From Palsa-883 sp963847615 (lineage in GTDB: Bacteria > Pseudomonadota > Alphaproteobacteria > Acetobacterales > Acetobacteraceae): a stretch of DNA of 64,000 nt. The notes under the pieces are model-generated. The model had not been told where the DNA came from. It did not search any database and worked only from the letters and a program-made list of their open reading frames with translations. Of this stretch, positions 54,292-63,451 are shown in pieces. Made by a program: the position numbers and the translations under genes. The stretch lies in NCBI GenBank assembly GCA_963847615.1, contig CAWKAN010000016.1, positions 124,001-188,000 of the forward strand. The letters are read 5' to 3'. Numbering within the stretch: position 1 is the stretch's first letter; each line of letters begins with the position of its first letter.

Positions 54292-54763
54292 CGTCCATGC
54301 CTTCGCCGATGGGCGGGCGTTGGTGCTGTGCGGGGTCGGCGTGCCGCATCCGCGCGGGCTGGCCGGGCACTCGGACGCCGATGTCGGCATTCATGCGCTG
54401 TGCGACGCGATCTATGGCGCGCTGGCCGAGGGCGACATCGGCCGCCACTTCCCGCCGAGCGAGGCGGCGTGGCAGGATGCCGACAGCGCCCGCTTCCTGG
54501 CGCATGCGGCGGCGCGCATCGCGGCCCGCGGCGGGCGGCTGGCCAATGTCGACGTGACGCTGATCTGTGAACGCCCGAAGATTGCCCCATATGCGGCGGC
54601 GATGACCGCGCGCCTCGCGGCCTTGCTTGGGGTCGATGCGTCCCGCGTGTCGGTGAAGGCAACCACCACCGAGAGGTTGGGCTTCACCGGTCGCGGCGAG
54701 GGGATTGCCGCGCAGGCGGTGGCGACCGTGTTGGTGCCGGAGGACGAGGCGGCCGGGCACTGA
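54263..54763 (+). CDS. ispF: 2-C-methyl-D-erythritol 2,4-cyclodiphosphate synthase
   Basis: The 166-residue IspF cyclises CDP-ME 2-phosphate, releasing CMP. It has the metal-binding TGTGFDVHAF (D10, H12), LAGHSDADVGIHAL, GDIGRHFPPSE and the late ATTTERLGFTGRGEGIAAQA. The start is non-standard: TTG at 54263 or GTG at 54266, both inside ispD, with no ATG available before the conserved FDVHAF. Translation is presumably coupled to ispD termination. Confidence 0.94.
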   Translation: MVPRTGTGFDVHAFADGRALVLCGVGVPHPRGLAGHSDADVGIHALCDAIYGALAEGDIGRHFPPSEAAWQDADSARFLAHAAARIAARGGRLANVDVTLICERPKIAPYAAAMTARLAALLGVDASRVSVKATTTERLGFTGRGEGIAAQAVATVLVPEDEAAGH

Positions 54764-54831
54764 TCTGCGAGCGACGTATCGGCAAGGGCGTGGACGCGTT
54801 GGCGTATCGACAACCGAGGACAGACAGCAAG

Positions 54832-55137
54832 ATGAACAGACGCTGGACCGCAGGCTGGCTGATTGGCGCGGCCTGCCTCGCGCTGGCAGGGTGCGCGCCA
54901 CAGGACAACTCCGCGCCGACGGTGCCGCCGCTGCGGGCGGAGACGATGGGCAAGCCCCCGGTCACCACCACGCCGCTGCTCTGGCAACCTGGCCATTGGG
55001 ACTGGACCGGCAGCGGCTATGTCTGGATGCCGGGTGAGTTCGTGCCAGGCGCCGGGCACGGCAATATGTGGATGCCCGGCTACTGGGCACGCGCCGCGGA
55101 CGGCAGCTGGAGCTGGCAGCCCGCGCACTGGATGTGA
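54832..55137 (+). CDS. WxPGxW-repeat lipoprotein (YXWGXW family-like)
   Basis: The 101-residue protein has a lipoprotein signal with lipobox LAGC (C21). The mature part contains repeated aromatic motifs WQPGHWDW, YVWMPGEFVPGAG, MWMPGYWAR and WSWQPAHW, the pattern of YXWGXW/WXXGXW repeat proteins that often lie near surface or cellulose genes. Function is unknown; a sugar-binding outer-membrane role is a guess. It starts at the ATG at 54832, 68 bases after ispF, and may be transcribed with it. Confidence 0.8.
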   Translation: MNRRWTAGWLIGAACLALAGCAPQDNSAPTVPPLRAETMGKPPVTTTPLLWQPGHWDWTGSGYVWMPGEFVPGAGHGNMWMPGYWARAADGSWSWQPAHWM

Positions 55138-55224
55138 TCCGCTCGCGCGGGTTCCGACCGCGCGGCCGACGCCAGGCCTTGGCTATAACCGGCGGGCAGG
55201 ACGCGCGGACGTTGGCGGCGCGGG

Positions 55225-55401
55225 CTAGCCCGCATTTCTCCCACTGTCACGGGCGCTGGCTCGGTCCTTGCCGCGCCAACAGGTTTTCGCGCCTTGCGAA
55301 TACACCCGGTATTGGCGGCGGCGCGAAAACCCCCATGATCCCTTGGGGCACGACAATGCCCTTCGCCATCGTCCCGCGACAGTGGGAGAAATGCGGGCTA
55401 G
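55225..55401. repeat. 177-bp element with perfect 24-bp inverted ends
   Basis: CTAGCCCGCATTTCTCCCAC starts a 24-base end at 55225-55248, repeated exactly in reverse complement at 55378-55401. A second, inner pair (GTTTTCGCGCC facing GGCGCGAAAAC) is nested inside. The element contains no gene. Its right end supplies the TAG stop codon (CTA on the plus strand, 55398-55400) of the minus-strand lipoprotein gene. The structure is MITE-like or a complex terminator. Confidence 0.88.
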
Positions 55402-56019
55402 GGATGCAGCGGCACCGGTGGCGGCGGCGCGCCGGGCGTGACCAGCGGCTGCTGTTGCACCGGGGCGGGGACCGCGGTGGACGGGGCCAGCCAGTCGCGC
55501 AGCGAATGGATGACCTGGTACTCAAGCTGGACGTTCATCTCGTTCATCAACTGCTTGGTCATGTCGTAGAGCGTCTGGCGAAGGTCATCCACGTGGCCCG
55601 AATGCGTGCGTGACGCGCGCGCCTCGGCGTAGCCGACACGGTTGTTGGCCGAGGTGTAGATGTCGAGCCGAACCGCGAAGGTGCCGGTGATGATGTCACC
55701 TTCGCGGACCAGGGAGGCGTTCTGGATCACCAGCACCGCCCGGCCGGCCGGCCCGAACGGCTTCAGCCGATCCAGTGCCATCTGGCGTAGCGCGTTCAAC
55801 CGGCTGCGCGGGATCCAGCGGGGAGACGTCCGGCGGCTCGCCCGACGGCACGAAATCCTGCTGCACGTCGATGGTGGCGACGTTCAGGCGGATCGGCGGC
55901 AGGTAGTCGTAGCGCAGCGTCGGATAGCTGGGCGGCGGCTCGCTGCAGGCCGCAAGCAGGAGCGGCAGCAGCAGAGACGAGCGGCGGCTGAGCAGGCGGG
56001 CTGACATAGCGTGCAGCAT
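55398..56019 (-). pseudogene. Lipoprotein of unknown function, split by one frameshift
   Basis: Two overlapping frames read as one protein. The first has a lipoprotein signal (SLLLPLLLAAC) and YDYLPPIRLNVATIDVQQDF, then VPSGEPPDVSPLDP. The second continues with LRQMALDRLKPFGPAGRAV, VIQNASLVREGDIITG and YDMTKQLMNEMNVQLEYQVI. The switch is at about 55798-55800, where removing one base (CCGGTTGAAC to CCGGTGAAC) restores a single frame of about 200 residues. I recall similar uncharacterised proteins in Acetobacteraceae. Decay or a one-base assembly error are both possible. The stop codon comes from the 177-bp repeat element. Confidence 0.75.
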
Positions 56020-56354
56020 CCCTATGCGGTTGTTCGTTCGCGGCGAGTGTCAACGCGGGATCCGGTTCCCGGCCGGCGCCATGTTACCCAACGTCATGCT
56101 GCCCGGGCGCATTTCGCCAAGTCTCATAGCCCATCACGTCATGGCCGGCGAAGGCCGGCCATCCACGACTTGCCTTCGTGCGGCAAGCAAAGTCGTGGAT
56201 ACCGGGCCCGCGGCCTTCGCCAGGGGCAGGCTCCGCCTGTCCTCGGGCGGGCCTGCGGCCCGACCCGGGGGCCCGGCACGACGTGGGTGCGGCGCCAATG
56301 GGTCAATCCTTCCGCCGGTTGGTATCATTTCACCAAGTCCGATGTCGCCCGGCG
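56020..56354. repeat. Intergenic palindromes between hslO and the lipoprotein gene
   Basis: No gene is seen in this 335-base gap. It holds a strong hairpin: ATCCACGACTT at 56161-56171 pairs with its exact complement at 56190-56200, with inner pairing CTTGCC/GGCAAG. It also holds a GGCCGGCGAAGGCCGGCC palindrome at 56143-56160 and two direct copies of ATTTC(G/A)CCAAGTC. It resembles the GTCATGGCCGG-type dispersed repeats common in Alphaproteobacteria. Confidence 0.65.
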
Positions 56355-57317
56355 TCATTCCGCAGCATCGGTTTTGCCCCGCACCTGGGCGCGGGGAAAG
56401 CGGAAATCGAAGTTGCAGAACTCGCAGGTCATGACGATGTCGCCGTTGACCGCCATATGGTCGAGGTTGTCGGTCGAAAACCCCTCCAGGATGCCGGCAA
56501 GCCGCGAACGCGAGCAGCGGCAGCCATACGACAGCGCCCTCGCCCGGTCGGTCGCCACGCCCATGCTGTGGAACAGCCGGTAGAGCAGGCGGTCGGGCGG
56601 CAACGCCTCATCCAGCAGCTCGGAGTCCGTCAGCGTGCCGGCCAGCGTGGTGGCGGTGATCCAGCTTTCCTCCTGCGCGGCCTCGTCCAGCGACGGATCG
56701 ATACCGCCGGCGCCGGCGATCTTTTCCAGGATCAGCGCGCCGGCCTGCCAGCCCTCCGGCCCGGGCTCGCAGGCCAGGTGGACGAAATAGTGCAACTGCT
56801 CGGAGGAGCGGAAATAGTGCAGCGCCATCGCCGCCAGGGTCGCCCCCTCGATGGCGACGATGCCCTGGTGCCGATTGAGGTCCGGCCCCTGGTCCACCGT
56901 GAAGGCCAGGTAGCCGGCCCCCAGCAGCTCGTCGGCGCCAGGCCGCGGCGTGTCCGCCAGCAGGTTGGCCAGCCGGTCGGCGTGCGTGCGGGCGTAGAAG
57001 CGCAGTTCGCCGGCCTCGGTGCAGTCGGCCAGGAGCTGCGGCACCGGCCCGTCGCCCTTGGCCTGCAGGCTGAACGAGCCGCGGAACTTCAGCGCCGCGG
57101 CGAGGCCGGCGGCCAGGGCCAGCGCCTGCCCCGCCAGCCGCGTCACCACGGGCGCGTTGTCATGGCGGGTCAGCAGCGCCTCGGCCAGCGGCCCCAGGCG
57201 CACCAGCCGCCCGCGCACCGGCTGGCGCGGCAAAAAGAACGGCGTGACGGCGCGCGGCACCACAACGTCGGGCACCGGCGGGCGGCCGCCATCCAGAAAG
57301 GCCGGGGCGTCGGACAT
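56355..57317 (-). CDS. hslO: Redox-regulated chaperone Hsp33
   Basis: The 320-residue protein is Hsp33, activated by oxidative unfolding. The C-terminal zinc site is intact with four Cys (C266, C268 in GCRCSRSR; C298, C301 in TCEFC). The N-terminal fold shows RLVRLGPLAEALLTRHDNAP, LKFRGSFSLQAKGDGPV and FTVDQGPDLNRHQGIVAI. I chose the ATG at 57317, where GGGAGG directly abuts the start codon, an unusually short spacing; an ATG at 57365 would add 16 residues and is possible. A palindromic element separates it from the RND permease gene upstream. Confidence 0.92.
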   Translation of the reverse strand: MSDAPAFLDGGRPPVPDVVVPRAVTPFFLPRQPVRGRLVRLGPLAEALLTRHDNAPVVTRLAGQALALAAGLAAALKFRGSFSLQAKGDGPVPQLLADCTEAGELRFYARTHADRLANLLADTPRPGADELLGAGYLAFTVDQGPDLNRHQGIVAIEGATLAAMALHYFRSSEQLHYFVHLACEPGPEGWQAGALILEKIAGAGGIDPSLDEAAQEESWITATTLAGTLTDSELLDEALPPDRLLYRLFHSMGVATDRARALSYGCRCSRSRLAGILEGFSTDNLDHMAVNGDIVMTCEFCNFDFRFPRAQVRGKTDAAE

Positions 57318-57385
57318 CCTCCCAACATAGTCGCCGCCCGGCGCCCGGGCTACCGTCTCCGGCATGGCCGTCAGGGCCATCGGCT

Positions 57386-57681
57386 GAGGCGAAGGAAGGT
57401 CGGGGCTCCGCCCCGAACCCCGCCAGGGGGGCGTTGCCCCCCTGGACCCCCCACCAGAGGCAGCGGCCTCTGGACTCCATCCATGGGAGTGGGGGATGCG
57501 GAGGGGGGATGGGCGTGGGGCATCGGTGCCGCCCTCACGAGGGGCGGCCCACGCATGCCCACCCCCCTCCCCATCCCCCACTCCCATGGATGGGTTCCAA
57601 GGGCTCCGCCCTTGGCGGGGTTCCAAGGGGCAGCGCCCCTTGGTGGGGTCCGGGGCGAAGCCCCGGCTTTCTTCCGCTTCA
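57386..57681. repeat. Large multi-hairpin palindromic element, copy C
   Basis: Ends GAAGGAAGGTCGGGG and CCCCGGCTTTCTTC mirror each other. Inside are small hairpins CCAGGGGGGC...CCCCCCTGG, CCAGAGGCAGCGGCCTCTGG, CCAAGGGCTCCGCCCTTGG and CCAAGGGGCAGCGCCCCTTGG flanking a central stem of about 35-40 bases (GGGAGTGGGGGATG facing CATCCCCCACTCCC). Orientation is opposite to copy A. The TGA stop of the RND permease gene lies in its right end. Confidence 0.9.
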
Positions 57682-60600
57682 CCCGATGACCCTGGCCGCG
57701 TCCGCCTGGTCAACCGGCGCCGCGCGGTGCTCGGTGGCCATCAGCAGGTAGACGGCCGGGACGACGAACAGGGTGAACAAGGTGCCGATCGCCAGGCCGG
57801 ACGCGATCACCAGGCCCATGTCGAAGCGCGACACCGCGCCGGCGCCGGAGGCGGTGATCAGCGGCACCACGCCCAGCACCATGGCCGCCGTGGTCATCAG
57901 GATCGGGCGCAGCCGGATGGCGGCTGCCTGCTCGATCGCCTGGCGCTTGCTGCGCCCCGCGCGCTGCAGCGCGTTGGCGAATTCCACGATCAGGATGCCA
58001 TGCTTGCTGATCAGCCCCATCAGGGTGACCAGCCCGACCTCGGTATAGATGTTGAGGCTGGCGCCCTTGACCCCGAGGGCGACGAAGAACAGCGCGCCGG
58101 CGATCGACATCGGCACCGAGACCAGGATGATGAACGGATCGCGGAAGCTCTCGAACAGCGCCGCGAGCGCCAGGAAGATGATGATCAGCGCGAAGCCGAA
58201 GGTGACCAGGAAGCCGCCGGCTTCCTGCTTCAACTGGCGGAACTGCCCGCCGTAGTCAACCGAATAGGCCGGCGGCAGCGTGCGCGCGGCGAGGTCGTCC
58301 AGGAAGCTCATCGCCGTCCCCATGGTCACGCCGGGCGCCACCACGCCCTGGATCAGCGCGGCGTTGAGCTGCTGGAAGTGGTTGAGCGACTCCGGCTCGG
58401 TGTGGGTCACCACGCGCGCGATGGTCGACAGCGGCACCGCGGCGCCGCTCGCGGTGCGGAGGTGATAGTCCAGGATCTGCGACGGGTTGAGCCGGTAGCG
58501 CTGCTGCACCTGCGGAATGACCTTGTAGGACCGCCCGGCGAGACCGAAATAATTGACGTAGCCGCCGCCGAGCATCGCGCCCAGCGCGCCGCCGACATCG
58601 CTCATTTTCAGGCCCATCAGCGCCGCCTTGCTGCGGTCGATCTGCACCGTCACCTGCGGGTTGTCGATGCGCAGGTCGGTGTCGAGGAACATGAACAATC
58701 CGCTGGCCAGCGCCTGGCGCAGCAAGCCCTGCGTCACCTCGTTCAGTTGCGTGAACGATTCGGTGGTGCCGATGACGAACTGCACCGGCAGGCCGACGCC
58801 ACCCGGCAGCGGCGGCGGCTGGAACGCCACGATCCGCTGCCCGGCGACGCCGTTCATTTCCTGCTGCACGATCGGCTGCAGCACCGCGGTGGTGCGGGCG
58901 CGCTGGTCCCAGGGTTTCAGCACCATGCCGGAGATGTCCTGCCCCGGCATGTCGAGCTGGAACACATGGGCGGTTTCCGGGTAGCCGGCGAAATCCTGGT
59001 AGACCTGCCGGTCGTACAGCAGGCGCTGCGCCAGCGTGGCATTCGGCGCCGAGGTGGCCGCGGTGATGAGCACGCCCTGGTCCTCCTCCGGCGCCAGCTC
59101 GGTCTTCGCGTCGGTGTAGAAGACATAGATGCTGCCGAGAACGATCACCGCGAAGGTCGCGGTGACCGGCAGGTAGTTCAGGCTGCCGGCCAGCCAGCGC
59201 TGGTAGCCGCGGTGCAGCACGCCGAAGCCGCGGTCGATGAAACCGACCAGCCGCGATTCCCAGTCGCGCGCCCCGGGCGCGTGCGGGCGCAGCAGGCGCG
59301 AGCACATCATCGGCGACAACGTCAGCGCAATGATCGCGGAGACGGTCACCGCGCCGACCAGGGTGAAGGCGAACTCGGTGAACAGCGCGCCGGTCAGCCC
59401 GCCCTGGAAGCCGATCGGCACATAGACCGCGATCAGCACCACGGTCATCGCCACGATCGGCCCGGCCAGTTCGTGCGCCGCCTGCATCGCCGCCGGGATC
59501 GGCCGCATGCCATCGGCCAGGTGGCGATTGACGTTCTCCACCACGATGATCGCGTCATCCACCACCAGCCCGATCGCCAGCACCAGCGCCAGCAGCGTCA
59601 GCAGGTTGATGGAGAAGCCGAACACCAGCATCATTGTGAAGGTGCCGATCAGCGACAGCGGAATCGCGATCACCGGGATCAGCACGGAACGTGGCGAGCC
59701 GAGGAAGGCGAACACCACCAGGGTGACGATCAGCAGCGCCTCGACCAGCGAACGCACCACCTCGTGGATCGAACTGGAAACGAAATCGGTGGAATCGTAG
59801 ACGATGGTGCCGTTCAGGCCCTGCGGCAGTTGCGCCTGGATCGACGGAAACACCGCGCGCACGCCGTTGATGACATCGAGCAGGTTGGCGCCCGGCGCCA
59901 CCTGGATGCCGATATAGACCGCGCGCTTGCCGTCGAACCCGACCTGGGTGTCATAGTCGTCGTTGCCCAGCGTGACGTTCGCCACGTCCTTCAGCCGCAC
60001 GATCGCCGGGCCCGATTGTTTGACCACCAGGTTGCGGAACGCGTCGAGCGTGTGCAGGTCGGTCGAGGCGGTCAGGTTGACCTGCACCATCTGGCCCTTG
60101 GTGGTGCCGACGCCGGAGATGTAGTTGTTGGCAGCCAGCGCCTGCGAAACATCGGCGGCCGTCAGGCCCTGCGCGGCGAGCTTCTGCGGGTCCAGCCAGG
60201 CGCGCAGCGCGAAGGACTTGCCGCCCAGCACCTGCGCGGTCTGCACCCCGGGCACCGCCTGCAATTTCGGCTGCACGACGCGAACCAGATAGTCGGTGAT
60301 CTGGTTGGGCTCCAGCACACTGGAATTGAAGCCGATATACATCGCATCGATGGTCTGCCCGACCTTCACCGTCAGCGTCGGTTGCTGTGTCCCGGACGGC
60401 AGTTGGTTCAGCACCGAGGCGATCTTGGTGTTGATCTCGGTCAGCGCCTTGTCGGCATCGTAGTTCAGCCGCAGGGTGACGGTGATCGTGCTGACCCCGG
60501 ACTGGCTGGTGGACGCCATGTAGTCGATGCCGTTGGCCTGGGCGATCGCCGCCTCCAGCGGCGTGGTGACGAAGCCGGCCACCACGTTCGGGTCGGCGCC

Positions 60601-60756
60601 GTAATACACCGTGGTGACGGTCACCACGGCGTTCTCGGTCTTCGGGTATTGCAGCACCTGCAAGGTGCCCATGGCGCGCAGGCCGAGCACCAGGATCAGC
60701 AGGCTGATGACGCTCGCCAGCACCGGGCGGCGAATGAAGATGTCGGTGAAGCGCAT
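57679..60756 (-). CDS. RND efflux transporter permease subunit (AcrB/MexF-like)
   Basis: The 1025-residue inner-membrane pump has 12 transmembrane helices and two large periplasmic loops. The proton-relay pair is present (D400, D401 in GLVVDDAIIVVENV), as are the N-terminal FIRRPVLASVISLLILVLG and the late LMGLISKHGILIVEFANAL, typical of the HAE1 multidrug family. It would export hydrophobic drugs by proton exchange with the adaptor and outer-membrane genes just upstream (19-base gap). Its TGA stop is part of the terminal repeat of the palindromic element that follows. Confidence 0.95.
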   Translation of the reverse strand: MRFTDIFIRRPVLASVISLLILVLGLRAMGTLQVLQYPKTENAVVTVTTVYYGADPNVVAGFVTTPLEAAIAQANGIDYMASTSQSGVSTITVTLRLNYDADKALTEINTKIASVLNQLPSGTQQPTLTVKVGQTIDAMYIGFNSSVLEPNQITDYLVRVVQPKLQAVPGVQTAQVLGGKSFALRAWLDPQKLAAQGLTAADVSQALAANNYISGVGTTKGQMVQVNLTASTDLHTLDAFRNLVVKQSGPAIVRLKDVANVTLGNDDYDTQVGFDGKRAVYIGIQVAPGANLLDVINGVRAVFPSIQAQLPQGLNGTIVYDSTDFVSSSIHEVVRSLVEALLIVTLVVFAFLGSPRSVLIPVIAIPLSLIGTFTMMLVFGFSINLLTLLALVLAIGLVVDDAIIVVENVNRHLADGMRPIPAAMQAAHELAGPIVAMTVVLIAVYVPIGFQGGLTGALFTEFAFTLVGAVTVSAIIALTLSPMMCSRLLRPHAPGARDWESRLVGFIDRGFGVLHRGYQRWLAGSLNYLPVTATFAVIVLGSIYVFYTDAKTELAPEEDQGVLITAATSAPNATLAQRLLYDRQVYQDFAGYPETAHVFQLDMPGQDISGMVLKPWDQRARTTAVLQPIVQQEMNGVAGQRIVAFQPPPLPGGVGLPVQFVIGTTESFTQLNEVTQGLLRQALASGLFMFLDTDLRIDNPQVTVQIDRSKAALMGLKMSDVGGALGAMLGGGYVNYFGLAGRSYKVIPQVQQRYRLNPSQILDYHLRTASGAAVPLSTIARVVTHTEPESLNHFQQLNAALIQGVVAPGVTMGTAMSFLDDLAARTLPPAYSVDYGGQFRQLKQEAGGFLVTFGFALIIIFLALAALFESFRDPFIILVSVPMSIAGALFFVALGVKGASLNIYTEVGLVTLMGLISKHGILIVEFANALQRAGRSKRQAIEQAAAIRLRPILMTTAAMVLGVVPLITASGAGAVSRFDMGLVIASGLAIGTLFTLFVVPAVYLLMATEHRAAPVDQADAARVIG

Positions 60757-60774
60757 GCGGCGTCCCCTGCCCGC

Positions 60775-61905
60775 TCAGCGATCGGCCGGCACGGGTGCGG
60801 GGTTGTCGCTGGGCTGCACCGTGTTGTCGATGGCGATCGGCGTGCCGTTGTGCAGCTTGATCTGCCCGGCGGAGACGACGACGTCGCCCGGCTTGACGCC
60901 GCTCAGCACCGCCACCTGGTCGCCGCGGGTCGCGCCGGTGGTGACGAAGCGCTGCCTGGCGACCAGCCGGGGCTGCCCGGCGGCGGTCTCGTTGGTCTGC
61001 TCCACCAGGTACACCGTGCTGCCGTACGGACTGTAGGTGATGGCGGTCTGCGGCAGCGTCAGCTGCTGTTCGGGCGCGCCGGCGGCGATGTCGATCGTCG
61101 CGAACATCCCGGGCAGCAGAAGGTGGTCTTGGTTCGGCAGGCTGGCGCGCATCTGCACGTTGCGCGACTCCGCATCGACCTGCGGGTTCACCGCGATGAT
61201 CTTGCCGCGGAACGTGTCGGTGGGGAAGGTATCGACCCCGGCGGTCACCGTCTGGCCGACCGCGACGCGGCTGAGCGCCTGCTGCGGCACCGAGAAATCG
61301 ACGAACAACGGATCGAGCGCCTGCAGCACGACAACCGCGGTGCCGGGATTGAGATACTGGCCGAGATCGACGGCGCGAATCCCCAGATGCCCGGCGAACG
61401 GGGCGCGCAGCGTCTTCTTGGCCACCACCGCACGCTGCTCGTCGGCCAGCGCGCGCGCGTTCTTCAGGGCATAGAGGTCGGAATCGACCACCGCCTGGCT
61501 GACCGCCTGGGCGCGGAACTGCCGCAGGTCGCGGTCGTAGTTGACCTGCGCCAGCGCGGCGCTGGCGTCCAGCGCGGCCAGCTTCGCGGTGTCGTCATCG
61601 GCCCGCAGCCGCAACAGCACCTGGCCCGCCTGCACGTCCTCGCCCGATTTGAAATCGATCCGGTCGACCACGCCGCCGACCTCCAGCGACAGCGTGGCGC
61701 CGTTCGCCGCGCGCAGGCTGCCGACCGCCTGCACCTGCGGCTGCCAGGTCTGCATCGCCGCGGCCATGGTCGAGACGGTCTGCGGCGGATTGGCCATCGA
61801 GGCCAGGAACCCGTGGATCATCTTCGCCTTGAACTGCTGGAAGCCGAAGTAGCCGCCCAACACGACGCCCATCGCCACCAGCATCAGGATCATGCGCCGG
61901 ATCAT
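60775..61905 (-). CDS. RND efflux periplasmic adaptor (membrane fusion) subunit
   Basis: The 376-residue adaptor has an N-terminal membrane anchor (MILMLVAMGVVLGGYFGFQ, no lipobox), a lipoyl half-motif VVDRIDFKSGEDVQAGQVLLRL, a helical hairpin, the second half-motif LRAPFAGHLGIRAVDLGQYL and the beta-barrel region (VDFSVPQQALSRVAVGQTV). It bridges the RND permease and the outer-membrane channel. The order tetR, channel, adaptor, permease on one strand with gaps under 20 bases indicates one operon. Confidence 0.93.
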   Translation of the reverse strand: MIRRMILMLVAMGVVLGGYFGFQQFKAKMIHGFLASMANPPQTVSTMAAAMQTWQPQVQAVGSLRAANGATLSLEVGGVVDRIDFKSGEDVQAGQVLLRLRADDDTAKLAALDASAALAQVNYDRDLRQFRAQAVSQAVVDSDLYALKNARALADEQRAVVAKKTLRAPFAGHLGIRAVDLGQYLNPGTAVVVLQALDPLFVDFSVPQQALSRVAVGQTVTAGVDTFPTDTFRGKIIAVNPQVDAESRNVQMRASLPNQDHLLLPGMFATIDIAAGAPEQQLTLPQTAITYSPYGSTVYLVEQTNETAAGQPRLVARQRFVTTGATRGDQVAVLSGVKPGDVVVSAGQIKLHNGTPIAIDNTVQPSDNPAPVPADR

Positions 61906-61918
61906 CGTTGCGCCTCCG

Positions 61919-63451
61919 TCAGGGCCGCAGCGCTGCGGCGAGCGGCGGCGTCAGGTGGTCGGGGCCGCCCTTCGCGTCGGCGGCGACGTCGGCGCGATGC
62001 CACCAGCCGCCGCCGAGCGCCTGGAACAACGCGGCGGTGTCGGCGAACCGCGCGGCCTCGGCCTGCACCAGCGCCAGCCGTGCCTGCTGGAAGGTGCGGT
62101 CGGCATTCAACAGCGTCAGGTAGCTGATCGCGCCGGCCCGGTACTGCACGCCGGCCAGCGCCAGGCTGTCGGCGGCGGCCTGCTCCGCCGCCGCCTGCTC
62201 GTGCAGCGTGTCGGCGTCGAATTGCAGCGCCCGCAACGCGTCGGCGACGTTCTGGAAGGCGCGGATCACCGTGCGGCGATACTGCGCCGCCGCCTGATCC
62301 AACGCCGCCGCCGCGGCGCGCTTCTGGTGCAGCAGCGTGCCGGCATCGAACAGCGTCTGGGTGATGCCGCCGGCGATGCTCCACACACCGGTCGCCGGCG
62401 TGAACAGGTTGGTGAAGCCCTGCGCCGTGCTGCCCAGCGTGGCCGCGATGCTGAACTGCGGCAACTGGTTGGCGATCGCCACGCCCAGCTCGGCGCTGGC
62501 GGCGTGGAACTGCGCCTGCGCCGCCCGCACGTCGGGCCGCCGCTCGACCAGCTGCGACGGCAGACTGAGCGGCAGATCAACCGGCAGGGTCAGATCGGCA
62601 AGTTCGAAGCTGGCATCGAGCTCCTGGCTGGGGAAGCCGCCCACCAGCGCGGTAAGCTGGTCGCGCTGCACCGCAAGCTGCTTGCGCAGCGGCGGCAGCG
62701 TCGCGCGCGATTGCGCCAGCGTCGCCTGCTGCGCCAGCAGGTCGGCGCGCGAGGCCCCGCCGGCGAGGACCTGCTGGCGCACCACCGCAAGCTGGTCGGC
62801 CTCGGCCTTGATGATCTGCTCGGTCGCCGCGATCTGGCCGCGCAACGATGCCTCGTCGATCGCGGCCACCACCAGGTTGGCGGTCAGCGTCAGGTAGGTC
62901 GCTTCAAGCTCGAAACGCTGGTAGTCGGCCTGCGCCTGCAACAATTCGATCTTGCGGCGCGTGCCGCCGAACACATCCGGCGCGTAGGACACGCTGAGCT
63001 GCGCGGTCACCAGGCTGAACGTCGGCGACTGCTTCGGCGCACCGAATTCCGCGCCGCTGAGCCGTTCGCGCTGCGGCTGGAAGCTCGCGCTGGCGGCGGG
63101 GAACAGCGCGCCCTGCTGGGCGTAGGCGTTCTCCCGCGCCTGGCGCAGCGCGGCCTGGGCGGCCTCGACATCGGGGTTGGCCTTGAGTGCGCGCTGCATC
63201 AGCCGGTCGAGCGGCGCGGAGTGGAACAGCGTCCACCACTCGCCCTGAATGTCCTGACCGACAGCGAAGCGCTGCGCGGCACCGGCCCTGGTACCGGCGG
63301 TCGCCGCCGGGTCCGCGGGCTTCTCCGGCGTGTAGCCGTCCACCTGCGGCGCGGCGGGGCGTTGGAAATCGGGGCCGACCGCGCAGCCGGCGAGCAGCAG
63401 GGCCGCGGGCAGCAATGCTGCCGCCAAACCGGGATGGGGCCGGCGGGTCAC
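61919..63451 (-). CDS. Outer-membrane efflux lipoprotein (NodT/OprM family)
   Basis: The 510-residue outer-membrane factor has a lipoprotein signal (PAALLLAGC lipobox) and two OEP repeats with coiled-coil helices, e.g. LMQRALKANPDVEAAQAAL, then LVERRPDVRAAQAQFHAA, the NodT signature. It forms the trimeric exit duct for the pump. The start is a GTG at 63451 overlapping the tetR stop in a GTGA arrangement, showing translational coupling to the regulator. Length is slightly above the usual 460-490 owing to a Gly/Pro-rich tail. Confidence 0.92.
   Translation of the reverse strand: MTRRPHPGLAAALLPAALLLAGCAVGPDFQRPAAPQVDGYTPEKPADPAATAGTRAGAAQRFAVGQDIQGEWWTLFHSAPLDRLMQRALKANPDVEAAQAALRQARENAYAQQGALFPAASASFQPQRERLSGAEFGAPKQSPTFSLVTAQLSVSYAPDVFGGTRRKIELLQAQADYQRFELEATYLTLTANLVVAAIDEASLRGQIAATEQIIKAEADQLAVVRQQVLAGGASRADLLAQQATLAQSRATLPPLRKQLAVQRDQLTALVGGFPSQELDASFELADLTLPVDLPLSLPSQLVERRPDVRAAQAQFHAASAELGVAIANQLPQFSIAATLGSTAQGFTNLFTPATGVWSIAGGITQTLFDAGTLLHQKRAAAAALDQAAAQYRRTVIRAFQNVADALRALQFDADTLHEQAAAEQAAADSLALAGVQYRAGAISYLTLLNADRTFQQARLALVQAEAARFADTAALFQALGGGWWHRADVAADAKGGPDHLTPPLAAALRP

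Noticed and set aside
57496..62127. Plus-strand open frame of 1543 codons opposite the efflux genes
   Set aside because: It is exactly antisense to the RND permease and adaptor genes, is full of His, Arg, Gln and Asp in low-complexity order, and shows no domain. Long antisense frames are expected at this GC content.
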